In this document: piece by piece, positions 52,993 through 64,000 of the stretch
Position numbering within the stretch: position 1 is the stretch's first letter
Layout: each line of letters starts with the position of its first letter
Source: Macrothele yani
Taxonomy: Eukaryota; Arthropoda; Arachnida; Araneae; Macrothelidae
DNA length: 64,000 nucleotides
Assembly (NCBI GenBank): GCA_039090855.1
Contig: CM077013.1
Span: 140,017,240 to 140,081,239, forward strand
Reading direction: 5' to 3'
Notes under the pieces: model-generated
The model's input: the letters and a program-made list of their open reading frames with translations, nothing else
The model's database searches: none
What the model was told of the DNA's origin: nothing
Program-made: the position numbers and the translations under genes

Positions 52993-54260
52993 GAGTGTTC
53001 AGTGGTGTATTTATAATTACGTGAAGCTTACTGTTGCTTTCTCCAACGAAAGGTTAAAACCAGAACCGTATGTCAAAATGTGCCTGGGATATCAAGTAGG
53101 GAATCGAATTATACGAACTTGAGCTGTATGAAACTACTCTTCCTGGAACAGACTTAATATGTGCAAGGAATAACTTTAGAGGGTTTCTTTACTAAAACTC
53201 GGTACTCTCACGGTAAGTGCAACTAAAACCAAGGTGTTCATCGTTGTCTAAGTAAACAGCACGCTGAGCTGAGCGACTCAGTGTAACAGCGCTCATTAAA
53301 GTGTGGTCAGTTTATTGCATAAACTGAGATGTTTCAGCTTTATTACTGCTTATTCTCTGAGCTAAAAACTAAGCTGAAGGCTGTAGAGATCAGTTTCCGA
53401 TGAAAATGCTTAACCTTCCTTGTGATACAGAACCCTTCAGTGATAGTTAATTAGAGATAATGACATGAAGCACCGGCAGGCATAAAAAAAAAAAATTGTA
53501 GGGGTGAAAATTGATCTTAAATTCCGTTGTAACTGAGTCAAACTTCCCACGAACGCCTTTTCGAGTACTCTCAAAAGTACCCTGTAGTACTAAATGCATT
53601 AAATGCAACTCTTCAACTAGATTTAATGCTTTGGTTCCTAAACGCAGGTAACTTATCTTTGAAACAGATTTGTAATGCTAATTTTCGTAATTTCTCTTGG
53701 CCTGATTTTTTTTTGCCATTCTGAGGAAACTTCGAAAGCTGTTGTGCGCTTGAATAAATTAGTTTAAATGGTTAACCATTAAAGAGCGTTGCGGGAATCT
53801 GGGAATTTTTTAAATTTAAAAACGCGAATTTTGACTGGGAAATTGTGATCATTCGATTTCAGATTTCTTATCTTTGTTCATAATTTAATTTTTCAAAATA
53901 CACCGAAGTTATTAAATGAAAAGCAGTCTCATTCTTAGCATCCAGCTGGGAGTATCCAGCACGTCTTAAGTTTAATGTTAAATTTTAGTAGCAAGTAGAA
54001 CAGGAATATTTGGCTACATCGGAACAGTGTCTAAAAGAGGCAATCAGGAATGTTTTTCCCTGGGAATACAAAGTTTTTCAGTTTGGATACTGCAGCTTCG
54101 GTACTGTGAATTGAAACGCTGGAATCTGAAGCAAGGGTTTAAGTTTTGCTGGAGCAGTTCCAAAAATCTAGTAGGGCTAGATCTGTTGGATACAAGGGGT
54201 CTAACAGGATGGGAAGGCTTATGCAACTTTAATTCACCAAAAAGGGTAGGATGTGAGGAC

Positions 54261-54383
54261 CCATGGAGGTAGCTGCCACTTGTATTGTAACTAGTCTGAC
54301 CATGGAGGTAGCTGCCACTTGTATTGTAACTAGTCTGACCATGGAGGTAGCTGCCAATTGTATTGTAACTAGTCTGACCATGG
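54261..54383 (+). repeat. 39-bp minisatellite, 3.1 copies
   Basis: Units start at 54261, 54300 and 54339, with a partial fourth (ccatgg) at 54378. Only one base differs (cact to caat in unit 3). The period is a multiple of three. Confidence 0.96.
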
Positions 54384-54400
54384 CTTTTCAGATAACTTAA
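54263..54400 (+). CDS. Small repeat ORF, 45 codons (doubtful)
   Basis: The minisatellite is open in one frame: ATG 54263, three 13-residue repeats MEVAATCIVTSLT, then MAFQIT and TAA 54398-54400. An in-frame TGA at 54254-54256 precedes it. Each repeat offers its own ATG. Openness follows trivially from an in-frame repeat, so real translation is doubtful. Confidence 0.12.
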   Translation: MEVAATCIVTSLTMEVAATCIVTSLTMEVAANCIVTSLTMAFQIT

Positions 54401-54599
54401 TTCCCTTAGGATTTTCAGTGGGATTACTTGTTTAAAAGAATTTCTCGCCTGGTCAACGAAAACACTTCAAACAAGGCAACTCTTTCAATCTGTTAATTGG
54501 CATCGCACGTCTATCTGAGCAAGCGTTTCGTAGGGAACTTCATCGAATGGATATGTGGTGTAGAGTTGGTAGACTGAAACTGATCTTTAGCTTACAAAA

Positions 54600-54935
54600 A
54601 AGGTCTAAACGACCGGGCAACGCTAGGCTCTGCTAGTTTGGCCTCTGAAATAATCCAAGAATTCGGATGGGAACTTCTTCTTCGCCCTGCTTACAATACA
54701 GATCTGGCACCCTCAGAACACAACCTTTTTGATTTCTAAAGACCCAGGTGTGCTTACAGCACTATCAGAGCGCGGAAGCAATACAGCAAACTGTATACGC
54801 GCAACTGGAATAGAGTTCATCCGCAAGAATACCTTTTCTAACTGCCAGAACGATGGGGGAAATGTTTACGAAGAAACTGATTTGTAGAAAGAGATGTAGA
54901 TTAATGTTCTTATTTTAATCCATTAAACTCTCAAT
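54600..54935 (+). pseudogene. Mariner transposase C-terminal relic
   Basis: The + strand encodes IIQEFGWELLLRPAYNTDLAPSEHNLF, which is the mariner block EEFGWE.LPHP.YSPDLAPSDYHLF. After a stop come SAEAIQQTVYAQLE and a decayed C-terminal helix. The third catalytic acidic residue of the motif is changed (PSE for PSD). The N-terminal two thirds are missing. It is the only transposase relic in 42.6-64 kb. Confidence 0.72.
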
Positions 54936-55681
54936 TCTTAAAACATTGTTGCTCATTAATTCCAGTGTATTCCTCGTATGTAAGTACAAAGCGATTTTTT
55001 CATTCCACCCTAACACTGTTGCATAAAATACCTAGAAATATCTAGAGCAAACCTATACTTCAAACTACGTAAATAATAGTAATGAGACTAAAGAGCGCAA
55101 GTTTTGGTACTAAGAATAGGTAAGTTTCGAGACTCTTTTGAAAACATTCTTAGAAATCCTGGGGGAGAGTACTAATGTTCTACTGTGGGTACAAAGCATC
55201 TGGTTCGGGCGAGAACTGTTACCTGTCAAACTAACTTCCTGATAAAGCTACTTTTCCTCCCAACACTAGGAATGGCACTTCACAAAAACATGCTTGTTGA
55301 ACATGAAGAGAAGACTACACCCTTCAAAAATTTAACTTCTCGACCGCCTCATTCATGGGCGTAGACTTTCCACAAAGGCTGATCGGTTATGCTAAATGGA
55401 AGAGGGACCTCTGTTATAAATTTACCAAGGGGATTATCCTAAACAAAACGTAGAAACGCATATAAAAGAAACTTAAAAGTGCCAAAGCACTTGTAAAATT
55501 TTGAATTAAAACCCATACAATTTCATATAACACTATGTAATTCATAAATACCTTGTTTGCTACCTTAAGCTTATGTTTATCTTGATCTGAATTTTTTCGG
55601 TATAAAAACTAGACTAAAAAATTTTTATCCTCGAAATATGAAAGTAAAGTCCGAATAAGACTCTGCTTTCAGTTGAAGCTT
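54936..55681. other. No gene recognised
   Basis: AT-rich sequence. An AG|GTAAGT juxtaposition lies at 55118-55125. Confidence 0.35.
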
Positions 55682-55987
55682 CTAAATTCCATAATTGTAG
55701 ATTAAAAGCACAACGGAGAGACCATCGAATGATTGACATGCCATAGTGAAACACCGCGAAAGCAAATAAGCCAACTCTTCGAACTTCGTCCTAAAAGAGT
55801 AAAAATGACCGCTGTGGCGTGCTGTCATTCTCGTCGTGGTTAATGGCAAGATCAGAGTGGGTGAACTGAATGACCTATACTGCAAATTAGGGTCACTCTG
55901 GGTCTGCAGATTGTATAAGGCATCCGGAGCGATCGAGGACGAGAAAGGGCAGTGTCGGAGGCTCCGACCATGCCTGCAAACGAGCAC
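55682..55987 (-). other. Unrecognised 101-codon open frame
   Basis: The longest free-standing frame in the right-hand third (starts MLVCRHGRSLRHCPFSSS). It lies in a locally GC-richer patch (55740-55990). I recognise no domain. It is Ser/Thr/Leu-rich without clear globular features, and could be a relic or chance. Confidence 0.15.
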
Positions 55988-58887
55988 ATCCTGTTCCCAT
56001 GAGATTGCGTAATAAATTGGTATGAAGACAAACCTCGCGACGATAAGCTTGGTACTAATTTCTGTATTTTAAGTTCTAGAAATGAGATTGAAATCTTTTG
56101 GGTAGTACAGTATGATGGGTGGCAAACTTAAGCCAAAAGATGGATACTTCCTAATTTACACCCGTGGTCTCATTCTGACATAAATGGGACCGTCGAAAAC
56201 CATGCTTATTAAATGTGCTCACAGGGTTTCTAGTGAATTTTATTTCTATTTTCGAAAGCTCACTTAAACATGGTCTCCAATTGTGGAGGACTTATAAGCT
56301 GACAAGCGTGTGAATATAAACATTCAGATTGAGCAATGTGAATAATCTCCAGAAGAGACTGAACCTAAAAATTGTTTTATTGGAAAAAATCTACGAAACA
56401 TGACCTGTCAGAGTAGACTAATACAAAAGTACGAAAACTAGATGTAACACTTTAAATTATATTTGAAAGGTAAAAAGTACGTCATTTGAAATCATAAGCC
56501 TACATTCACATGCGTCTTCCTTTCTGCAGTTTGGAATACATAAAAGCCCGTATTCCATTGCCTATTAGACTAACCAATTCTAGGAAAATCCCTTGTGAAT
56601 CTAACAATGAGATTTAGAACCGTATTGTCAAATATTTCAAGTTTCCAACGCTGAAAGTTGGCACAGTCTTAGCATTCAATGAGGGAAATTCTTGGCATCA
56701 GACCTGGTGACATGACAATGCTGCGATAAATAGACCCCGTAAGAGTTCGTAATGGTGAAAATCCTGCGTGTTATGGAGGAACTTACTGATTTGTAATGCT
56801 GCTGATCTTTTTTAAAACTTCCTAAAATGAATTTTTTTAAGAAAATGCACTTGTGTTAATGTACCTTTTTTAATCTTGACTCTAATAGGCTGGAACAAAT
56901 AAACTATGTTGGCAAAACTCACTGAAATCTGCTAGAGCGAATGTATTGAATGTCTCAGAAGTGAGTAACGTGACTGGAACCAGTGAACCTGCACATCAGA
57001 AAGCGCTGCCCTCCATTTGGCTTCTTAAAGTGGTCACTTTTTAGGGTGAACGAAATTTTCTTTTAGACTGATTTATATGCTGAAATAAAACTACGGCAAA
57101 GAGCTTTTCTGCTCAGTGGTCATGGAGTAGAGAATAGACAAGGGCAGCTGTTATCACCAGTGACATCAGGGCTGGATTAAGTCTAACGGGGCTATAACCT
57201 AGGAGCCAATCATTACAGAGGGCCCCAGGTGACACACCGCAGCTAATACAGCTTACAGGTTTATAAAATAGTTTGTCTGGAGATTCCCCACTTGATTGGA
57301 GTGATAGACTGACACTTCAGGGCAGTGACTCAATTAAGGCAAACTTTTAATTGTGTGTAGTGGGGTCGGCTAGACACGTCCAGCACTTTCACTACCACTC
57401 GCCCACACCGGCCTACTTTCGCTTGGAATAGTTAATGTGAGAAATCTTGTGGCTTCACACTGCATAACAAAAAAGATGATCCAAGAAAAGTATACAATGC
57501 TAAATCGTTAAATCAGAAAATCTAGATTCTTCTAACTCTTGTTCTAAGAACAGTGGAAAACAGCGACTCTTTGAAATTCTGTAGGTAATTCATTAATTTG
57601 CAGAATATTACTAGTCTCGTATCTTAAGACTTCATAATTATGTAGTGTTCTTTGGGGCCCCATTGTCTTAGCCTAGGGACGCCACTAGGTCCTTAAGCAG
57701 GACCTGCGTAACAAGTTTATTGTTGGTACTACTGCGATGGGTGAAAGGTTTGGCCATAGCTTGCGTAAAAGCAGTTATGTGAAAATTTTTCTGGGGAGCG
57801 CAGAAAACTTTGTACGCTAATTTGGTTCAGGTACATAGGCAGCTTAGAGTTAAATTCACTGTATACTTTCCAAATTTTCTGGATATTGTAATCCTACACA
57901 AACTGAAGATCCTACTGGTTTCAGTCGGGGCCGGATTTATAAGGCCCCTAGGCTGACATTTAAGTGAAACTCCAAATAACTTACGATGGGGAATCATATG
58001 AAGTCCGTTAAAACACGAAGCTGTAGCAATATGCTTGCGATAATACGTAGCGCATTTCTCAAACTATCTGCAGAGTATTTGCAAGTCCTTGTTGTCCATT
58101 GTTCACAAGAGAAAGAGTTAAACCTAGATTTTGGTCTACGATTTTATACTGATTAGGCATCGTATACGTAGAACATATTTTTTGTTACACAATGTAAAGC
58201 AACAGGGGACTTTAACGATTACAGTACAAATAAGGGGTGTGGGTGGAACTGTGATCCTACTGTACAGTTGCCCTTGGCGAGTCTTTTCCTTGAAATTTGT
58301 TGGTCTTGTTTCTGACCAAAGGGAAATCATGAGACAGGTTTATGGAAGTTTATTTGCTCAAGCATGCGCCCTTGGAAATGAGCCGCAAGGCTATATCCTC
58401 CCTCTCCGGCTTTGGTTTTAGTATTCGTTGGGGTATCTGTGTTGGAATAAACACTAAATTGCGACTGATTTAAACAATCCTAACTTAGTTTCTATTAAAA
58501 TCTCAATGGTTATAGAAAAGGTAATTTTACAATGCCAAATTTAAAGTACCCATTTTTAATAGGTTCTGAGATAAAGGCAGGTCTTGAAAAATATCTGAAG
58601 TTTTACATGCCTAGCTGGGCATGTGCAGAAATTTACTTGCCCAGGTAGTAAGTTGGATGCTCAGAAAAATTTATCTTTTTACAGTAAATCAGAATACTCT
58701 TTTTAAATAAAAAAAAATATGGACTCTTTTTACGTCATTTGCATTTCCGTTTTAAGGGTCTGTATTTAAAATGTTCAAAGCACAAGTGTCAAATTTTAAG
58801 ATGCTGAAATTGATATGAAATTATATATTGGTGTCTGAGAAATTTAGGAATTCTGCCATGTTCCTTTGGTTGAAGTTTCCTCCTTTT
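55988..58887. other. No gene recognised; traces of an old repeat
   Basis: Fragments gggctggattaag..ggccccag (57167-57228), tttggggccccattgtcttagcctaggg (57650-57677) and ggccggatttataaggcccc (57929-57948) look like pieces of one dispersed repeat. A 96-codon frame at 58131-58421 has no recognisable domain. Confidence 0.35.
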
Positions 58888-59109
58888 GTTATTAAACACC
58901 GGAGGCTAGTTCCATCAGAGGTGTGCATCTTGTTGCTGACCGTAAATAACACCTGGAGCAAAACTACGTATGGTTCCTAATTCTAATACATAATGTCGTT
59001 AAACATCGGAGGCTAGTTCCATCAGAGGTGTGCATCCTGTTGCTGACCGTAAATAACACCTGGAGGAAAACTACGTATGGTTCCTATTTCTGGATCTAAT
59101 ACATAATGT
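58888..59109. repeat. 107-bp tandem duplication
   Basis: ggaggctagttccatcagag starts at 58901 and 59008. The units agree through cgtaaataacacctgg, actacgtatggttcct and ctaatacataatgt with few changes. Confidence 0.94.
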
Positions 59110-59479
59110 AACTAAAGTGATTGTTCTGTCCTTGGCACTCCGTAACAATAATAAAACTTCCGGTGATTAGCAGTGAAACTGAACATGGGATGACGGTATT
59201 TTTTCTTGTAAGAAATTCTATTCCAAACTTTACTTTTAAATTTAGTTTCCCTGACCGAGCAACTAGAATATTTTTTTTTACATACCCAGGCCAGTGATTT
59301 ACACGCCTCGGGCGTAGCAATTTTAAAGCCCTGGAAAGGTAAATAAAAATTGCCATTTTATAATGTCCGGAATAGACACTCTCCTCCCATTTGACCATCT
59401 CTGAATTCTTTGTGTAATTCCTTTAAATACTGGAGCTAACATCTTCCTAATTTAAATAGTCTAAGTTAATTTCCTTGCA

Positions 59480-59499
59480 ATATGACTTATAAGTCATAT
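59480..59499. repeat. 20-bp perfect palindrome
   Basis: atatgacttataagtcatat is its own reverse complement. It contains a TGACTTA-like half site. Function unknown. Confidence 0.9.
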
Positions 59500-60444
59500 G
59501 AAAAGTGTCAAACATCGTGAAGAGGAAACGTGTACTCAGCGGGGTGACACTGCTTTTATAGCATGAACTTCAAAGATGTTCATCCGGTGTTTTGGGCGAA
59601 ACCGCGAGAGACTTACTTCCTGTTCTTCCTCGCTTCTGCCACGAAGCGAGGAGAGGGTTCCAAGTGAATAGTTTTCAGTCAGGATAATGCTGTGACTGGC
59701 TGCTTCACTGGGTAGCAAGGGAGGGGGCGATAGCCTCTGCCAACAAAGCCGGTTTTTCTATCTACTCTTGACTCACTTCTCTGCTATGATACGCAGTTTT
59801 CGACAGTGTTGCGTAACGATCTCATGTGAAAGCTTTCAACGTAAATAAAGCCTCCGTACTACAAATCGCAAGTATGCCTCAAGATTTTTGCCCCACAAAT
59901 TGTGTTGAAGCTTGATACATAGCGAACCATTAACCAAAACGGGACATAACTTTCCTAGCAGTTTCTGCCTGTTAAGGCTTCAGCCAGCGCGCGTGATTCA
60001 GGTTGCTTAAAGTAGGTCTGTGTACGGAAGTGGTTCTGAAATATGGGTTGTACTTCCTTCGTGGGAAAGGCCCTTCAAGGGGTAAAGTTCGTGTAATTCG
60101 CTTTATCCGACGTTATGCGTAGTCACGTGGTACTGCGCAAAATAGCAATTTCACTTCCTGATTGAATTAAACTGAATCATTCAGAAAACTTTAGCCTTAG
60201 TGGTTTAATTATACATTTTTGAAATTGTAAAAATATTTTTCATTAATCTTTTTTTAGATAATCTTCCTGTGTTGTCGATCTAAATCTTAGTATGACACTG
60301 CAAAAACCAAATATATGAACAATACAGATTTTAATAGGAAAAATAAAAATTGACTAATATTTAGGTCAAATTTTAAAGACAAATCAGAATTATCAAAGGC
60401 AATCGCCTTTTTGGATACTTAGGCTACTTGTGATTTTCAATTGT

Positions 60445-60500
60445 TTAAAGAGAAAATAAATTCATGTATTCCCGTGTTGACTTATGGAAGTGAAACACGC
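60445..60500 (+). pseudogene. RTE-like relic, part 1
   Basis: The + strand encodes LFKEKINSCIPVLTYGSETR, matching the RTE block CLKRKVFDQCILPVLTYGAETW. Its continuation appears ~0.9 kb further on (61440-61745). Confidence 0.6.
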
Positions 60501-61439
60501 AGGGGCATACTGATAGCACACGCAATCCCCACTCGCGGAGGACTCGCTGCTAAGAGGGTCTCCAACCTCTAGAAAACTTTAAATTCTTTTTCTCCGGAAA
60601 CTGCATATAAAGCTGGTTAAAGAAATGGCCAGGATTTTTACAAGAGCTTTGAAGTATTAAAGCTAATCTTGTCTTATTAAATAAGTAGGTAAGCATTTAA
60701 AAATTTTTGCGATTTTTGTTTATAAAAACTGGAGGACGGAAGAAAAGTAGCTATTCTAGACAACTGGAGGCCCATTTTACAGCCAAACGTGTATCAGCTC
60801 AATGAATAATTTTTATACCAATGAGGATAAGATCTGTACTTACAGATGTTTGCACTATCATTTAGAATATGAACTGAAAAGTGTCCTTCGGAGGGTCAAG
60901 AAACTGAAACCTGTCATTTTTATAAGTTAAGAGAAGAAACTTGTGCATAATATTTTAACATTATGTGAAGCGTGTTATTTATACATAGGAATTAAAATAA
61001 CATATCTTTTTATATGTTCAAAAGTACGTACATGTCATTTATTTTTTTGCTTAAGTTTATTTATATTTCGTATAAATTGGAAAAGGTCATTAGTAACACT
61101 ACAGTTAGGTGTTTTGTAAGATCGTGAAACATCTAAAGAGGATGGACTCTAAAAGAAAATTTGCACGACATTTACTTGGCCCTAGTTTCTATTCAAAGTC
61201 CATTTTGTAGTGTTTTATAATGGTATAAAATTAAGACTATCTTAATTATAACTTGCACATGTGCTTTATGCAACAAAGTGCAATAATTTTTGTTTTTACG
61301 AAAAATACCTGTAGTTCCACAGAATTTGAATTAAAACCTAAATATGAAACTTCAGATTGAAAGCTAATTTCGCCAAAGGGCGTAGTGTATTTTTGTTGGG
61401 TCACACAAGTTTTCCGGTACGCCACTGGAAACGTGGAGT
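60501..61439. other. ~0.9 kb insert between RTE relic parts; no gene
   Basis: AT-rich sequence with no recognisable element ends. In RTE elements the flanking blocks are nearly adjacent, so this stretch may be an insertion of unknown type. Confidence 0.3.
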
Positions 61440-61745
61440 ATCTCAGCGACAATGTAAAAAGTATCTATTAGAATGTTAGGAATAACAAGATAGAAATGAA
61501 ATGAGAACAGGAATAATATTATAAAAATCGAAGTGAAAATGGGCTGGATATGTTTCAAGACTGAAAGATGGGCACTATTAATAACAGAATGACAACCGAG
61601 AGATGGAAGGAAACTAAGAGGGCGCCAGAGAAAAAGGAGAAGATGACCTTCAGAAACTTAAAGATGCTAAATGGTTGACTGAGAATGGAAGAAGTTGGGA
61701 AAGACCGGGGAGGCTATATCCTACACTGGGTGCAACAGGCGAAGA
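61440..61745 (+). pseudogene. RTE-like relic, part 2 (3' end)
   Basis: In shifted frames: QRQCKKYLLEC, then QDRNEMRTGI, then KWAGYVSRLKDG (compare KWQWAGHTARRTD), TEWQPRDGRKLRGRQRKR and a degraded C-terminus. The EW.PRDGRK.RGR.. variant differs from the RTE copies at 20-38 kb, so it is an older or different lineage. Confidence 0.7.
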
Positions 61746-63330
61746 AAACTTAGTATTTGCCTGTTAAATTTAAGTGGCAATTATTGCAAGATTTCAGCAG
61801 TTCCTACCAGTTTTATTTCTTAAATCTGCTTTCAGCTTGTTGAATGATAATTCAGAAGTAGCTACTGTAACCGGTGGTGTTCGACAGAAGTGCTGCCGAG
61901 ACGTTCGAATAACTCATTTTTCATTAAATTCTGAGATTTATTTTTAATAAAGTTTTTGAAACTACTTGTAAAAAAAAATGTTTACTTGTTTGCAAATTGT
62001 CTGCTTGTAGTTTCGACTCTCCAGAAGTGTAAAATTGTTCTTTCATTGTGATAAATGTTGCTGTAATTTGTGCTGTAAATGCTTTTTTATTCTAAATCAC
62101 TAACCATGAATGAGTCTTCAGCTGTGAAATTTGAAATGCAATGTTTGCTAACGAAGTTCCCTGCACTGCTGAATCCACCACACACTAGCGAACTGAACCC
62201 TGCTGTAGTGTTTGCAGTACTCAGTTTCCGGTTTTTCTTTTTGTTCGTGGATTTGAATAAAAAAAATGTTCCCCAAGTCTGAACTTCGTTGGCCTTTAGG
62301 TGTAGCTTAACCGCGACTAATAGTTACTCCACTGCAAATTCTCCCGCTTACCACTATGTCGTACAAACATAAAACCTACTGCGTAGTGGGTCCGCAAATG
62401 TTCTAACAAAATCAGAAACAGTGTGGACCTGAACCTTCGTAGGACAATGTTCTCAAAAGCCTTTCTCCTTTCGGGGAAAAACTGTTTACATCTAACTGTT
62501 CCTGAATTTTACTTCTGACGTGCTTACAACTTTACAACCAGACTTCAAAAAGCAATTATTCGTTGCATATAAAGCGTTGCTCTTTCAAATCAAAGTTCTT
62601 GAATTATGACATGTGGCAAATCCGATATTTGGTGGAACGCGGCAGTCCCCGTGGCTCATTCTTTCTCATTTTATACTGAATGTAGTGTGTTAAGCATAGC
62701 AAAAGGAAAAATGGCACTTCAACTGAAAGTCAATATTTAAGCCTCGTGAAACCAGAAAAGCAAACTTTCGCTACGTAATCCTACACAACTACCGTAACAG
62801 TATTTGGGCTCCAGAATAGGAAGGAACACTGAAGATCAATCTTCCCTTCACTGTGCGTTAACTTAAATTAGTACGAAGACAGTCTCTGGTATTTACCAGC
62901 CTGGAGAACCGGTGGCGTACCGAAAAAACTGAAGGGCTTTGAAGTCCTGAGATCTATTCTTTTAATTGTTGAATCTTCTAAATTCCGTATTAACTGGGTT
63001 TTTGTTACGGGCGTTTTAATAAATTCCACGGAACCTAGCTTTTGTAACACAAATATGCACGTTGTCATTAAAATGATGGCCTTAGTTTTTTTACAAATAC
63101 AAAAACTTCTAAGTTAATCACGTCATGCGGATTTCGTTTTGGAGATAGTCATATGAAGAGGATTTTAGTGTCTGACCCCTAGGTCTTAAACAACCCTTAG
63201 AAATAGGAAGCTAGGAGATTTGGGCTAAAGCTCCAGATAGGAAAGTGACACGGAAGCGTGGTAGAAAAGGGGAAGACTCCCTTATTTATTACTGGGGGCA
63301 GTACCTGGGGCCAGACTGCTTAATGTGCCC
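61746..63330. other. No gene recognised
   Basis: AT-rich unique sequence. A 67-codon frame at 62079-62282 has no recognisable domain. Confidence 0.35.
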
Positions 63331-63334
63331 ATCA

Positions 63335-63455
63335 GACTCTCAACGGATATTTAGTGGTTCGAGAGTTCGTACTTGCCTGGGATTGAAACCCAGGTCTTGT
63401 CCGTGACGGCCACTAACGTTTACCACTAGGCGGCTCGTAAGGCCAACCTTTTTAA
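63335..63455 (-). repeat. tRNA-like SINE head or relic
   Basis: On the minus strand gagccgcctagtggtaaacg (A-box-like) is followed ~38 nt later by ctgggtttcaatcccagg (B-box-like stem-loop). It does not fold into a standard tRNA by eye and differs from SINE-1 and SINE-2. Confidence 0.4.
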
Positions 63456-64000
63456 ATGTTTAATGATCACAACTGCCGTGACAGTTTAATGACCTTCCCG
63501 ATTTATACGAAAATACAAAAGTAGCATTTAGCACCAATAAGTAGTGACTACTTAAATTTACTCTTGACGAAATAAACTGACAAAGTTCTGCACGTAGTAA
63601 TTTTATCTGTTTAACACGTCTGTACCCGCGACGAACGATTTAATATTCTAAAGGATGAGTAGTGTGCCACCTGTAATTCATAACGCCTTATTCTCATTGG
63701 TACAAATTTTATTGAATTGACGTTTCTTCAACACTAGTTATTATACATGTGTAGGAGCTTGCTATCTGCTAAGACTAAAATGCTCTGGAGTAACTGTTTT
63801 TTGGTCAAAGTTCTGAAACTAAACCCGCAATTTTTTTCACTTTTCTGAAAAATACCTATTGAACAAATTAGTTTCCTCGTAAAATGTTGCATCTTTGCTG
63901 AGGCTGCAGGTTTGATGCTTGGCTCCACCGCAATGCAGGAGTGGCGGGGTCAATTAGTATGCCGCTGTTGGACACTCAGTGAAGCTAAGAAAGCTGCACA
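63456..64000. other. No gene seen
   Basis: AT-rich right edge of the window. Confidence 0.35.

Noticed and set aside
58131..58421. 96-codon frame
   Set aside because: No domain, composition like surrounding non-coding DNA, and no splice or promoter context.
59536..59718. Minus-strand 60-codon frame with a small cctcgctt / aagcgagg hairpin
   Set aside because: Short stem, no recognised product.

Overview
This is animal nuclear DNA, most likely from an arthropod. It carries several Tc1/mariner transposon families, non-LTR retrotransposons of the RTE, L1/Tx1-like and I-like types, tRNA-derived SINEs with Pol III boxes, (AT)n microsatellites and intron-type splice signals. The Tc1 proteins look like those common in chelicerates and insects, but the exact organism cannot be fixed from the sequence. 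No complete host protein-coding gene was found. The annotation is therefore mainly of mobile elements and their wreckage.

Layout. 1-9.3 kb: a run of dead Tc1-like elements (942-2159, a headless relic at 2740-3345, 4616-5860, 6536-7745, 7748-8960), a Tigger/pogo 3' remnant (3706-4200) and a hAT remnant split by two abutting Tc1 elements. 9.3-15.4 kb: SINEs, an I-like LINE 3' end, a 385-bp duplication and a foldback element filled with a ~146-bp tandem repeat. 15.5-19.0 kb: a mariner tail, a Tc1-like element with unusual 32-residue D-E spacing, and a second copy of the first Tc1 family. 19.26-20.13 kb: a large inverted repeat with a hammerhead-like core, possibly Penelope-type. 20.4-25.6 kb: three head-to-tail RTE copies separated by (AT)n tracts and one SINE; the third is nearly intact. 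26.1-31.6 kb: a tandem array of a second tRNA-derived SINE, a duplicated SINE cluster, and Tc1 and mariner wreckage around a perfect hairpin. 31.7-38.8 kb: the best Tc1 DD32E copy, followed by a full-length RTE with 12-bp target-site duplications (TSDs) that was itself hit by an L1/Tx1-like element. 39-41.6 kb: a nested SINE cluster.

From about 42.4 kb the character changes. Young, complete transposons nearly disappear, leaving only scattered old SINEs, one piggyBac-type MITE, one mariner fragment and one decayed RTE relic. At 42.39-42.61 kb there is a TATA-like/Inr/DPE arrangement followed by a candidate first exon with a strong GTAAGT donor. A candidate second exon with branch point, pyrimidine tract and a strong Kozak ATG lies at 45.46 kb, and a candidate 24-nt microexon at 48.98 kb. 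The simplest reading is that 42.4-64 kb is the 5' part of a host gene with very long introns, transcribed on the + strand. This is inference; I do not recognise the gene.

The elements do not form a pathway. What they record is insertion history: nested and abutting Tc1 insertions at shared TA sites, RTE insertion by target-primed reverse transcription with simple-repeat tails, SINEs landing in RTE tails and in other SINEs, and several breakpoints marked by perfect short inverted duplications.
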